DNA of 64,000 nt from Proteus terrae subsp. cibarius (GTDB taxonomy: Bacteria; Pseudomonadota; Gammaproteobacteria; Enterobacterales; Enterobacteriaceae): the NCBI RefSeq assembly GCF_011045835.1, contig NZ_CP047349.1, forward strand, positions 2,418,001 through 2,482,000. Reading direction: 5' to 3'. Below the pieces are notes generated by a model. The model was not told the origin of the DNA and ran no database searches. It was given only the letters and a program-made list of their open reading frames with translations. The position numbers and the translations under genes are program-made. Below, in pieces: positions 1-6,296 of the stretch (its first letter is position 1; each line of letters begins with the position of its first letter).

Positions 1-549
1 CTCCATTGCATCATATTCAGCATTGAGACTTGCTAAAATATGGGCTTCAGCCACACCATTGTTATTAACCAATCCTCTTTGATAATCTAATACCGACATA
101 GAACTTTTTAGAAAATCAATACTTTGTGTTACTGAATTAATTTTATCTTGAGTTTCACTAATATTAAGATCAATATTTATTGGTTCATCAAGTGATAAGC
201 CCAACATACCCACTAAGATTTCTTGCAAGAATTTATCAAACTCTTGCGTTCCCATTAGCGCGCTTTTAACAATGCTTTGAATTGAATTTTCAACGATTAC
301 AGAAGCACTTGTAATTTCATCACTATTAAATGAAATACTTATGTCATGATCTTCGGGTAATTCACCAAGATTGAGATGAATTTCTTGAACAAAATTATAG
401 AAACTAGTGATACCGTCTGAAACACCCTGCTCAATATTTTTCATCTCAACAAGGATTTCATCTGCCGATTTTCTGATATTTGCTAATGCACTATCAGATA
501 CTTCAGCCTCCAACATCAGTACCTGAGAAAATACCTGTAATAGAGACAT
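1..549 (-). CDS. Candidate tail tape-measure protein, N-terminal part (runs off the left edge)
   Basis: The minus-strand frame is open from an ATG at 547-549 to the window edge, giving at least 183 residues without a stop. The start overlaps the stop of the frameshifted chaperone product by one base (TAATG), which suggests translational coupling. The visible part is acidic, rich in Ser, Glu, Ile and Leu, and looks helical with many predicted coiled-coil-like stretches. No catalytic motif is visible. In contractile and siphophage tails the gene directly after the frameshifted G/GT-type chaperone is normally the tape-measure protein, which sets tail length and enters the target envelope. The call rests on this position, not on recognised sequence. 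The rest of the gene lies outside the window. Confidence 0.55.
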   Translation of the reverse strand, partial: MSLLQVFSQVLMLEAEVSDSALANIRKSADEILVEMKNIEQGVSDGITSFYNFVQEIHLNLGELPEDHDISISFNSDEITSASVIVENSIQSIVKSALMGTQEFDKFLQEILVGMLGLSLDEPINIDLNISETQDKINSVTQSIDFLKSSMSVLDYQRGLVNNNGVAEAHILASLNAEYDAME

Positions 550-1090
550 TATCTCTCCTTTGACGCGGCAAGCGCCTCGTTATAACGATTAGTAATCGCG
601 ATCTCCCACAGATCAAAGGCTTCTTCTAGATCTATGGTTGTTTTGAGTTCTGTGAAGGAGGCGAAACCCGCGGAGATGATGACTGCAAAGAAGCCATCAG
701 CGTTTTTATAATCGACGGGAGAGAACCGCTGAACTTGCCTAGAAGGTATTGTAGGAAATTTTGGCTCCCGTCTTTGCCGAAAAAACTGGTATTGTACTTC
801 AACATTTCGAGCTCAAGACGGATCAAAGCTTCTCCATCGGGTACATGATTATCAATTAATGTGCTGGTTTTTAGATAAATTTCTTGCCCTTCTTTTTCGA
901 TTGCAACATAAGCCATCATTTTTAACATGGCTTCTTTGCTAACTTCATAATCACCAATTTTGGGTGCATTTGATAAAGGGTATTTAGCAAGAATTTCTCG
1001 TCCAATCGTTGCAGGTAATCGGCTAATAATAAAAGTGTGTTCTTCACGATCACTATCAATAACAGTGATCTCTTTTGGTTTAATTAACAT
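549..1090 (-). CDS. Tail assembly chaperone, extended GT-like product made by -1 frameshifting
   Basis: This is the predicted second product of the chaperone gene. Ribosomes read codons 1-112 in the zero frame, slip back one base on the heptamer AAATTTC (minus strand, 761 down to 755), and continue in the -1 frame to a TAA at 549-551, giving about 180 residues. The -1 frame after the slip reads as a sensible protein ending, including the stretch FFAVIISAGF and an end with DLWEIAITNRYNEAL. This helical ending resembles the T domains of other tail chaperones as I remember them. The stop overlaps the start of the downstream candidate tape-measure gene. In lambda the G and GT products bind the tape measure and recruit tail tube subunits. 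The frame and heptamer are seen; the function is inferred. Confidence 0.7.
632..1090 (-). CDS. Tail assembly chaperone, short G-like product
   Basis: The zero-frame product is 152 residues. It starts MLIKPKEITVID, and its middle (about residues 85-115) contains a leucine-rich helix followed by SFFGKDGSQNF, after which the slippery site lies at codons 110-112. The last 40 residues of the zero frame are rich in Ser, Pro and Gln and look like out-of-frame filler, as expected when the functional extension lies in the other frame. It lies between the candidate tube gene (1153-1605) and the candidate tape-measure gene (ends at 549), the usual place for tail chaperones. A terminator-like hairpin (1104-1125) sits just before its start. 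The exact family is not recognised; the assignment comes from gene order and the frameshift signal. Confidence 0.65.
   Translation of the reverse strand: MLIKPKEITVIDSDREEHTFIISRLPATIGREILAKYPLSNAPKIGDYEVSKEAMLKMMAYVAIEKEGQEIYLKTSTLIDNHVPDGEALIRLELEMLKYNTSFFGKDGSQNFLQYLLGKFSGSLPSIIKTLMASLQSSSPRVSPPSQNSKQP
755..761 (-). promoter_or_regulatory. Programmed -1 ribosomal frameshift heptamer AAATTTC
   Basis: The heptamer is in the correct phase (A AAT TTC in the zero frame) to allow tandem slippage to AAA TTT. This is the canonical X XXY YYZ form. The -1 frame stays open for about 68 further codons and ends exactly at the downstream start codon. I did not find a clear pseudoknot by eye downstream. 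Confidence 0.75.
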
Positions 1091-1103
1091 AATTAAATTC
1101 CAT

Positions 1104-1125
1104 AAAAAAGGCGACCGAAGTCGCC
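1104..1125 (-). terminator. Terminator-like hairpin between tail tube and tail chaperone genes
   Basis: On the minus strand the sequence GGCGAC TTCG GTCGCC is followed by six T residues, giving a six-base-pair GC-rich stem with a UUCG tetraloop and U run. It lies inside the tail operon, 28 bases after the candidate tube gene ends. It could be a partial terminator that lowers expression of the chaperone and tape measure relative to sheath and tube. Confidence 0.65.
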
Positions 1126-1152
1126 ATTACATTAAATGAATAACGCTAAAAA

Positions 1153-1605
1153 TTAACGTGCTCTGACACGATCAAAGTCTTGGAAAATAAAGGTGTATTG
1201 CTTAGATTTAAGGCGAGCATTGTTTGATATTGAATTACCACGGCTACCATTAGTAATTCTGCCATTACGAGCAGTGGTAATAGAACCATCACCATAAGAA
1301 GCCACTAGTGTAATAATATCGCTTGCATGACGACGTCCTCGTCTTGCTGTATTTGCATCAAGCAAAATAGCCAAGTTTTCATCTTCTTCGCTACCTGCTA
1401 ATACGTTGATTGTCACAGTTTGAGGTGTAGGTGCCGACCAACTCACTAAATTACCATTAATATCTACTGCGGTTGCTGTAATATCGACAGCCGGTAAATC
1501 TAATGGATCACCCTCATCCGAAAATGTGGTAATAGGAATACCTGCAGGAAATGTGTTACTTGCCTGAATAATTAAACTCAAACCTGTTGCTGAAATATCG
1601 TTCAT
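1153..1605 (-). CDS. Candidate tail tube protein
   Basis: A 150-residue protein beginning MNDISATGLSLIIQ. Residues 10-70 look beta-rich, with alternating Thr/Val/Ile, and the C-terminal half contains an Arg-rich patch (TARRGRRHASD, about residues 85-95) and ends in FQDFDRVRAR. It sits 10 bases after the sheath gene, and in contractile tails the tube gene follows the sheath almost without exception. The beta-rich character and size fit a tube protein, which forms the inner tube that is driven through the target envelope. I do not recognise a named family with certainty. The alternative is another small tail structural protein. Confidence 0.55.
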   Translation of the reverse strand: MNDISATGLSLIIQASNTFPAGIPITTFSDEGDPLDLPAVDITATAVDINGNLVSWSAPTPQTVTINVLAGSEEDENLAILLDANTARRGRRHASDIITLVASYGDGSITTARNGRITNGSRGNSISNNARLKSKQYTFIFQDFDRVRAR

Positions 1606-1615
1606 TGTTTGTTCC

Positions 1616-3103
1616 TTAAACTAAATTATGTGAGCCTTCAACTTTACGAACCCAATCGCCTTTACCATAAATTAATACATATTTCATAGTGTATTCTGGT
1701 AAATTTGAAGGACCTGTTTCTTCAACGATTTCAGCGTTGTACCAATAACCTTTGTTTTGTACATCGTGCCACGCTAAATCATCACCTGCTGCATCTGTAA
1801 TTGCGATTTTTTGTACTTCAGTCAGCATTTTACTGGTAAGAATAGTGCCATTGTTTAATGCTTTCGTGACAGCGCCGGCAATAACCATCATGGCTCTTGC
1901 TTCTCCATCTTTATTAGCGGGGATCCCGCGAGTTGAAAGTAATAGACTCAACCACTGCTGTGCAATATAGGCTTTTAGCCATTGCTCATTAGTATGAACA
2001 CTCATATCTAATGGATTAGAGGCATTTCCACATAAAAAACCACGTTGATAGAAACTAATATCAGTACCAGTAACAGCCGTTTCACCGTAGTAGTTCACGC
2101 GTAATTTATCTAATCGATCAGCTGCAATATCTGTCTTAACTTGAGATGGGAAAGTGATACCAAATTGGCGATACATATAGTTAGTAGTCGCGTTTGTGCG
2201 ATCAAAATCTGTTGCCGCCATAATTGCCATAGGTAGAGCTTGAACAAAAAAGCCGTCATCTGTTTTTAAATTTAAGCCTGTTGATGCCGTACCAATTAAT
2301 GCTTTACTGTAAATTTCAGCTTGTTTATCTGGAACTGACAAATAGAGCTGATATTTTACATTTTCACCTGCAATGTACTCTGCGAGCTCAACACTTTGCT
2401 CTACCGAAAGCTCGGTTAAGAATGTCGCACTACCAAATGAATCAGAAATCGCTTCGGCAGCGATAAATGCTTGAAGAGCTGTTTGTGCAACATTACCTTC
2501 AGATGCCTCTCCGTCACTTAATCCCATAGCATCAGCTAAAGGCGAATGTTCCATAGTGATCGTCGCTTTTTCTTGTACACCACCACTCATCAAGAAAGCA
2601 CCATCAAGCGCATTAAAAGTAACGTAGCAACTTGCAAATTGAGGCTCACTTTCAGCGTTTAGTTTTGCTTGAATAAGAGAAGCAACATCTGCGTAAGACT
2701 CAATCTCAGTCAGTGAAATACCCGTAATATTTTTGGATATATCACCAATAGTTAAACTCAGTGTCCCTTCTTCAATTTGCTTTAATTTATCAAGTGTTGC
2801 TGCTGGTGTACCAAATAATGTCGGTGCCCGACCTACAGGTTCAAAAGAAGCAATTTGTAGCTCTTTAGGTTTGCTAATAGGCGCAGGACTAACATAACTA
2901 AAATATTGACGAGCGAATTTAGCTTCTAGTGATCCTGCGCCAAGCAACTCATCCACTTGCCCACTGGCAAATTCAAGCACTTTCCCCGCTGGAATTTTAG
3001 GATTTGTTGAGAAAATACGAGCTGTAAGTTTGCGCATAGGTGCAGCCGATGCACCAACAATCGCGCTCGCAATATCAATATAGCGAGTTTGTTTAATAGA
3101 CAT
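1616..3103 (-). CDS. Contractile tail sheath protein (DUF3383-like)
   Basis: A 495-residue protein of the size and character of myophage tail sheath subunits of the DUF3383 type, as I recall that family: an N-terminal beta-rich stretch, a GNAS-like Gly/Ser-rich segment, and a C-terminal region with VLIYGKGDWVRKVEGSHNLV. The sheath contracts and pushes the inner tube through the envelope of the target. It is followed by the candidate tube gene and preceded by a small candidate tail terminator gene with a 9-base gap, so it lies in a tail module. No head gene precedes the module on this strand. The sheath call is well supported by size, family resemblance and order; whether the particle is a phage or a tailocin cannot be told from this gene alone. 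Confidence 0.75.
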   Translation of the reverse strand: MSIKQTRYIDIASAIVGASAAPMRKLTARIFSTNPKIPAGKVLEFASGQVDELLGAGSLEAKFARQYFSYVSPAPISKPKELQIASFEPVGRAPTLFGTPAATLDKLKQIEEGTLSLTIGDISKNITGISLTEIESYADVASLIQAKLNAESEPQFASCYVTFNALDGAFLMSGGVQEKATITMEHSPLADAMGLSDGEASEGNVAQTALQAFIAAEAISDSFGSATFLTELSVEQSVELAEYIAGENVKYQLYLSVPDKQAEIYSKALIGTASTGLNLKTDDGFFVQALPMAIMAATDFDRTNATTNYMYRQFGITFPSQVKTDIAADRLDKLRVNYYGETAVTGTDISFYQRGFLCGNASNPLDMSVHTNEQWLKAYIAQQWLSLLLSTRGIPANKDGEARAMMVIAGAVTKALNNGTILTSKMLTEVQKIAITDAAGDDLAWHDVQNKGYWYNAEIVEETGPSNLPEYTMKYVLIYGKGDWVRKVEGSHNLV

Positions 3104-3111
3104 ATTTATCC

Positions 3112-3624
3112 TTAAATACGATATAGATTAGAAATAAGTAAATTTGTAGCAGCAGTGTCTAAAGATAAAGTGCTGGAAAATGTGATATTAAAATCAAATG
3201 AAGGATTATGCTCATAGCTATTTCCAGCATTTATTATTGGCGATCGTCTAATTTCGCTCGCTCGTTGTATCCCTATTCCCACTTTTCTCATTGATTCAAC
3301 AAAAGACAGCGAATTAATAATCATTCGAGTCATTCTAACTAAATCACCTGCTGTTAAATTTGAATGTTGTTTAATAAAACCTTGTACCTGAAGTGTTAAT
3401 TCAAACAGTTGTTGCTCTTTATGATTTGCATTATTACCCTGAATATTATAATTTCTTTTTTGCCAACCTTGGCCAACCTCCTTTATAGGGAAAAACATAA
3501 TAATATTATTATCTTGTATTTTTTCTGGCTGAAAACCAGCAATAACATCAACATTAATATCTGCTGATTTGAATTGTTTTAATAGTTGTTCACGAATGGC
3601 AATATTAATATCATTATCTTTCAT
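3112..3624 (-). CDS. Candidate tail terminator / neck protein (LIC_12616-like)
   Basis: A 170-residue protein that starts MKDNDINIAIREQL, has a beta-strand-rich core with IIMFFPIKEVGQGWQ near residues 42-56, and ends in FSSTLSLDTAATNLL. Proteins of this size directly upstream of DUF3383-type sheath genes are usually annotated as LIC_12616-family or neck/tail terminator proteins, which cap the tail tube and would join it to a head. In a tailocin the same protein would cap the head-distal end. The family assignment is from memory of gene order and general character. The gene ends 9 bases before the sheath start and begins about 95 bases downstream of the spanin gene. Confidence 0.5.
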   Translation of the reverse strand: MKDNDINIAIREQLLKQFKSADINVDVIAGFQPEKIQDNNIIMFFPIKEVGQGWQKRNYNIQGNNANHKEQQLFELTLQVQGFIKQHSNLTAGDLVRMTRMIINSLSFVESMRKVGIGIQRASEIRRSPIINAGNSYEHNPSFDFNITFSSTLSLDTAATNLLISNLYRI

Positions 3625-3719
3625 TTCACCTCCTTAATATAACTCTCCTTTTCTTTAAAAATATTTAATCCATTTTGTTTATAAATATTTTATTTATTAT
3701 AAATTACTTAAATGGATTT

Positions 3720-4169
3720 TTAATTAATACATTCTTGGCTAATATAATCTTGTAAACCTAAAATGATCTGTTCTGACTGAGCAATTCGTTCTCTGAGTAT
3801 CCAATAATTTCGGATAGCGGTGTCAGTAGGTCTGGCGGAGTTTGCATTAACCAAGCTGGTGGTGGGAGTGGCTGAGGCTTTAGGACACTCTGCTTTGATA
3901 TACACCCGCTCAGGAGCACGCTTACTAATATCACGCAGCTGATCAATTTCTTTTCTTGCATGAACAAGTTCCTGTAAATGTCGATTATCAAGTTGATTAA
4001 GCCGATTTATTCTTAATTGATAATCTTTATTTTCTGCAATCTGCTGAATAAGAGATTGATTAATATTGTCGTATTCCTGTTGCAAAGATTTGTTTTTATC
4101 AATTAACCAGAGTAATACTATTCCTAAGCATAAAATCGCTATTAGCATTATTTTTGATAAATAATTCAT
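3720..4169 (-). CDS. Rz-like i-spanin (inner membrane spanin subunit)
   Basis: A 149-residue protein with a single N-terminal transmembrane segment (residues 7-23, IMLIAILCLGIVLLWLI) followed by a long periplasmic coiled coil rich in Gln, Asn, Leu and Arg (about 28-85). This is the typical Rz i-spanin plan. Together with the Rz1 lipoprotein encoded inside it in another frame, it would fuse inner and outer membranes at the end of lysis. Its start overlaps the stop of the candidate endolysin gene by four bases, so holin, endolysin, Rz and Rz1 form one lysis cassette. The C-terminal part is normal length, so the gene appears intact. Confidence 0.85.
   Translation of the reverse strand: MNYLSKIMLIAILCLGIVLLWLIDKNKSLQQEYDNINQSLIQQIAENKDYQLRINRLNQLDNRHLQELVHARKEIDQLRDISKRAPERVYIKAECPKASATPTTSLVNANSARPTDTAIRNYWILRERIAQSEQIILGLQDYISQECIN
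3758..3961 (-). CDS. Rz1-like o-spanin lipoprotein, embedded in Rz in another frame
   Basis: This frame lies wholly inside the Rz gene. Taking the internal ATG at 3959-3961 gives a 67-residue protein starting MQEKKLISCVILVSVLLSGC. It has a positively charged start, a hydrophobic signal segment and a lipobox LLSGC, followed by a short proline-rich mature part (PQPLPPPAW). This is exactly the plan of Rz1 outer-membrane spanins. An upstream ATG at 3989-3991 would add ten residues before the charged start and is less likely. It pairs with the i-spanin across the periplasm. The nested arrangement is as in lambda. Confidence 0.85.
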   Translation of the reverse strand: MQEKKLISCVILVSVLLSGCISKQSVLKPQPLPPPAWLMQTPPDLLTPLSEIIGYSENELLSQNRSF

Positions 4170-4570
4170 AGCATCAACCAGGCATCTTCAAAAACTTTCT
4201 CTGAATAAGGTTGATAGCCAAGTTCAATATTGACAATAGCAACTGCTAAAGGAATGGTGATATTTTTTAATTGTGTATTAATTGGGTTGTTAGCATCAAT
4301 ACCAATTTCTTTTGATGCTCGGCTAATATAGCCTGCTGTATTATTTTCGTTAGGTGGAGCATAACGATTAATAATCGTTCTAATGGTATTTAAACCATAT
4401 TTTTTTTGGTAAGTTTGTAATAATTTGTAGATAGCTCGTATACCATATTCAGGTGAAATAAATTGACAAAAATCTTTATCTGTTTGCTCAACGGATAATC
4501 CCTGCCATTTCGAACCATGCCGGATATTACCCGGATTATGATTACGCTCACCTCGTGCTATTTTAGCCAT
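4166..4570 (-). CDS. Candidate endolysin / peptidoglycan-degrading structural protein
   Basis: A 134-residue protein with the N-terminal motif ERNHNPGNIRHG (residues 8-19), then a conserved-looking FISPEYGIRAIYKLL (about 37-51) and NRYAPPNENNTAGYI (about 68-82). Proteins with this NPGNIR...PEYGxRA pattern occur in enterobacterial prophage lysis cassettes in place of a classical lysozyme; they are often called structural protein or endolysin. It has no signal peptide. It lies between the holin (start overlaps the holin stop by 8 bases) and Rz (4-base overlap), which is the endolysin slot. The exact bond it cuts is not evident from the sequence. Confidence 0.65.
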   Translation of the reverse strand: MAKIARGERNHNPGNIRHGSKWQGLSVEQTDKDFCQFISPEYGIRAIYKLLQTYQKKYGLNTIRTIINRYAPPNENNTAGYISRASKEIGIDANNPINTQLKNITIPLAVAIVNIELGYQPYSEKVFEDAWLML

Positions 4571-4871
4571 TTTTAACTCCTGCTCTCCCTTTAAGGAGTT
4601 TACTCACGGAATCCACTCCAACATAGCCAATAAATACACTGGCTAAGTAAGCAAACTCATGATTAATATTAAATAAAATTAAGATGTCTTTTACGAACCA
4701 AGCAAACATTGCACACATCAGCCCATCTATAGAGGTTTTTTTCCATCCTCCGCCGTTATATAAACCTCGAAGAATAGCCATTCCTCCAGCTAGAGAGGCT
4801 GATATTCCTTGCTCTTTCATTGAAGAAAGAACAATAAATACCTGTTCCCATAGATCTGGATTTTCTTTCAT
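4563..4871 (-). CDS. Phage holin, lambda-holin superfamily type
   Basis: A 102-residue protein with two or three membrane segments: a weak one around residues 24-40, a clear one around 50-66 (LMCAMFAWFVKDILILF) and one around 73-90 (AYLASVFIGYVGVDSV), and a basic C-terminus ending in KGRAGVKNG. This size and plan fit phage_holin_3-type (lambda family) holins, which make holes in the inner membrane and time lysis. It is the first gene of the lysis cassette, after the leader with two terminators, and overlaps the endolysin gene by 8 bases. Confidence 0.8.
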   Translation of the reverse strand: MKENPDLWEQVFIVLSSMKEQGISASLAGGMAILRGLYNGGGWKKTSIDGLMCAMFAWFVKDILILFNINHEFAYLASVFIGYVGVDSVSKLLKGRAGVKNG

Positions 4872-5003
4872 TGTTTCTCATGGCTTACCTCCAATAGGAG
4901 GAACTGTAATAAATCATATACTCATCTACAGCACTTAAATTTAAGCACTGTTTTAATATGAGTATCTTTATGTTTTATTTATCTAATTAGATAAATGGAG
5001 AAT

Positions 5004-5030
5004 ATAAAAAAAGACCACATTGTGGTCTTT
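5004..5030 (-). terminator. Rho-independent terminator in the late leader
   Basis: The arms AAAGACCACA and TGTGGTCTTT form a ten-base-pair stem with a tiny loop, followed on the minus strand by a run of seven T residues. It lies between the candidate late promoter and the lysis genes, so transcription of those genes would require readthrough. Confidence 0.75.
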
Positions 5031-5090
5031 AATTGAAGATAAAATTTAACAGATATCATTAATTTATATTAGTTAAGAAAATCGAGAAAC

Positions 5091-5164
5091 AAAAAAACCC
5101 CACCGAAGTGAGGCTCTTTATATTCTGTTGTGAGGTCTTTAGATACAAATCTCTCACTGTGGGG
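5091..5164 (-). terminator. Structured terminator just after the candidate late promoter
   Basis: On the minus strand CCCCACAGTGAG (5164-5153) can pair with CTCACTTCGGTGGGG (5112-5098), and a run of seven T residues follows. The long interior (5113-5152) may form its own small stem. The position, starting within a few bases of the predicted transcription start, resembles the promoter-proximal terminator of lambdoid late operons. Confidence 0.65.
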
Positions 5165-5166
5165 AT

Positions 5167-5195
5167 ATAGTATGCTTTTTTTTCCTGAAGGTCAA
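5167..5195 (-). promoter_or_regulatory. Candidate Q-dependent late promoter
   Basis: On the minus strand a -35 element TTGACC (5195-5190) is separated by 17 bases from a -10-like element TACTAT (5172-5167). It lies between the end of the Q gene and the two terminators. The -10 matches the consensus at only four of six positions, so this is a candidate only. Confidence 0.5.
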
Positions 5196-5234
5196 TAACT
5201 AATTTCTACAACTAGAAATAAATATAGAAAATTA

Positions 5235-6050
5235 TTACTTAACAGTTACTTCTTGAAGAATTTTTTCTGACAAGGACTCTTCTTTAAAGCATTCTTCAAC
5301 TAAAAGTTCAAATAACGGCTTATAATTACTGTAGGCAACAGTTTTAGAAACACTCACTACCGTTTGTACTTGTTCTAATACTTCGCTGAATTTTAGACGA
5401 GGATATCCACGTCCTAAACATTGATTACAAGGTTTGAAAACAGGCATACTCTGTTTTTGACTCTCTTTTTTATCTAAAACTTGACCACGTCCATGACAAC
5501 GACATGCCAAACGAATTTCGGCTTTTCCCTTACATGTAGGGCAAATAACTCGAGTTATCTCTCTCACTTCACGGTAAGAAGTCTTATTTATTGGTTTAAC
5601 TTTAAGATCATCTTTGAGATTTTGCTCAAGCTCTTTAACCGATTTTGAGGTGTAGCTTTTAGTGGTAAAAACTTCAACCTCAATAAATCCGTTACTACAA
5701 TCAGGACACGCTTTCTTACTTGCAGCACTTCTTGCGTAATCTTGAAAAGCATAATTAGCAATGATCTGCAAAACTTTAGCTTTATCGTTTTCAGTTAATT
5801 TATCAATCGCTTTATATTGATAAGCTTGGGTTAATGCATATTGGTAAAGGCTTTCTATCGCTTCGCTTGGGTTACTAATACTATGTTTAGCTAAAAACAA
5901 TTCTATTCCCATGCGTCCTTTTCGCGTTGCTAGGCTAATTGATGTCATTACATCGGTTACTGAGAGTGAATCTACCGCTTTAACAGTTCTCACATCACTT
6001 AATACAATGCTTTTTGGTGAAAAATATTTAGGTAAGTCTGCTAGTCTCAT
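5235..6050 (-). CDS. Phage antitermination protein Q
   Basis: A 271-residue protein with the plan of the larger Q antiterminators of lambdoid phages such as phage 82. The first 125 residues are a mixed helical domain. A zinc-binding, DnaJ-like Cys cluster follows: CPDC near residue 116, CPTC near 171, CRCHGRG near 182 and CNQCLGRGY near 205. The C-terminus is helical. Q proteins load on RNA polymerase at the late promoter and let it read through terminators into lysis and morphogenesis genes. Here the gene is directly followed by such a leader (two terminators) and the lysis cassette. It is divergent from the CI-type repressor with only about 240 bases between them, with no cro, cII or replication genes, which is unusually compact. 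Confidence 0.85.
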   Translation of the reverse strand: MRLADLPKYFSPKSIVLSDVRTVKAVDSLSVTDVMTSISLATRKGRMGIELFLAKHSISNPSEAIESLYQYALTQAYQYKAIDKLTENDKAKVLQIIANYAFQDYARSAASKKACPDCSNGFIEVEVFTTKSYTSKSVKELEQNLKDDLKVKPINKTSYREVREITRVICPTCKGKAEIRLACRCHGRGQVLDKKESQKQSMPVFKPCNQCLGRGYPRLKFSEVLEQVQTVVSVSKTVAYSNYKPLFELLVEECFKEESLSEKILQEVTVK

Positions 6051-6186
6051 TTAATGCTCCTGTTGATTTCCTATCACTACTCATTGGTCATCCATGTACC
6101 ACGACAAGGCATGGCATTTATGCATCTAAATCACCCGCATTTTACGGCGTTATCTCAACGTGATTTTTACTTACCACTCTTGTTTT

Positions 6187-6201
6187 GGTTTATTTAGTTA
6201 A
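6187..6201. promoter_or_regulatory. Degenerate third repressor operator candidate
   Basis: GGTTTATTTAGTTAA shares the half-site TAGTTAA with the two better operators at 6226-6240 and 6282-6296, but the other half is poor. It lies on the Q side of the intergenic region. Confidence 0.3.
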
Positions 6202-6225
6202 TTTCTTGTGCTTTTTGCACTTTTA

Positions 6226-6240
6226 TTAACTAATAGTTAA
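6226..6240. promoter_or_regulatory. Repressor operator candidate 1
   Basis: TTAACTAATAGTTAA is a near-perfect 15-base palindrome in the spacer between repressor and Q genes. It lies just upstream of a possible -10 element (TATATT, 6244-6249) for the repressor gene. The same motif recurs at 6282-6296. Confidence 0.6.
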
Positions 6241-6281
6241 TGCTATATTTTAACCAAGGTGACGTCAAGCAGCAAAGGAAA

Positions 6282-6296
6282 TTAACTAATGGTTAA
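6282..6296. promoter_or_regulatory. Repressor operator candidate 2, overlapping the repressor start codon
   Basis: TTAACTAATGGTTAA differs from operator 1 by a single base, and its centre is the ATG of the repressor gene (6289-6291). Binding here would block transcription of the repressor itself, so autoregulation is likely. Confidence 0.6.

Larger units (their letters stand above)
4872..5234. other. Late leader between Q and the lysis cassette, no protein gene seen
   Basis: This 363-base AT-rich stretch has no convincing gene. It carries, in the direction of the minus-strand transcript, a candidate late promoter (5167-5195), a structured terminator (5091-5164) and a second hairpin terminator (5004-5030). 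The remaining 130 bases lead to the holin start, with a possible ribosome binding site (GGAGG, on the minus strand near 4889-4893). Confidence 0.6.

Noticed and set aside
1752..1970. Plus-strand open frame inside the sheath gene
   Set aside because: It is antisense to a well-supported sheath gene and has no ribosome binding site or family-like features.
3962..3991. Upstream start for Rz1
   Set aside because: It would place ten non-signal-like residues before the charged start of the lipoprotein signal peptide.
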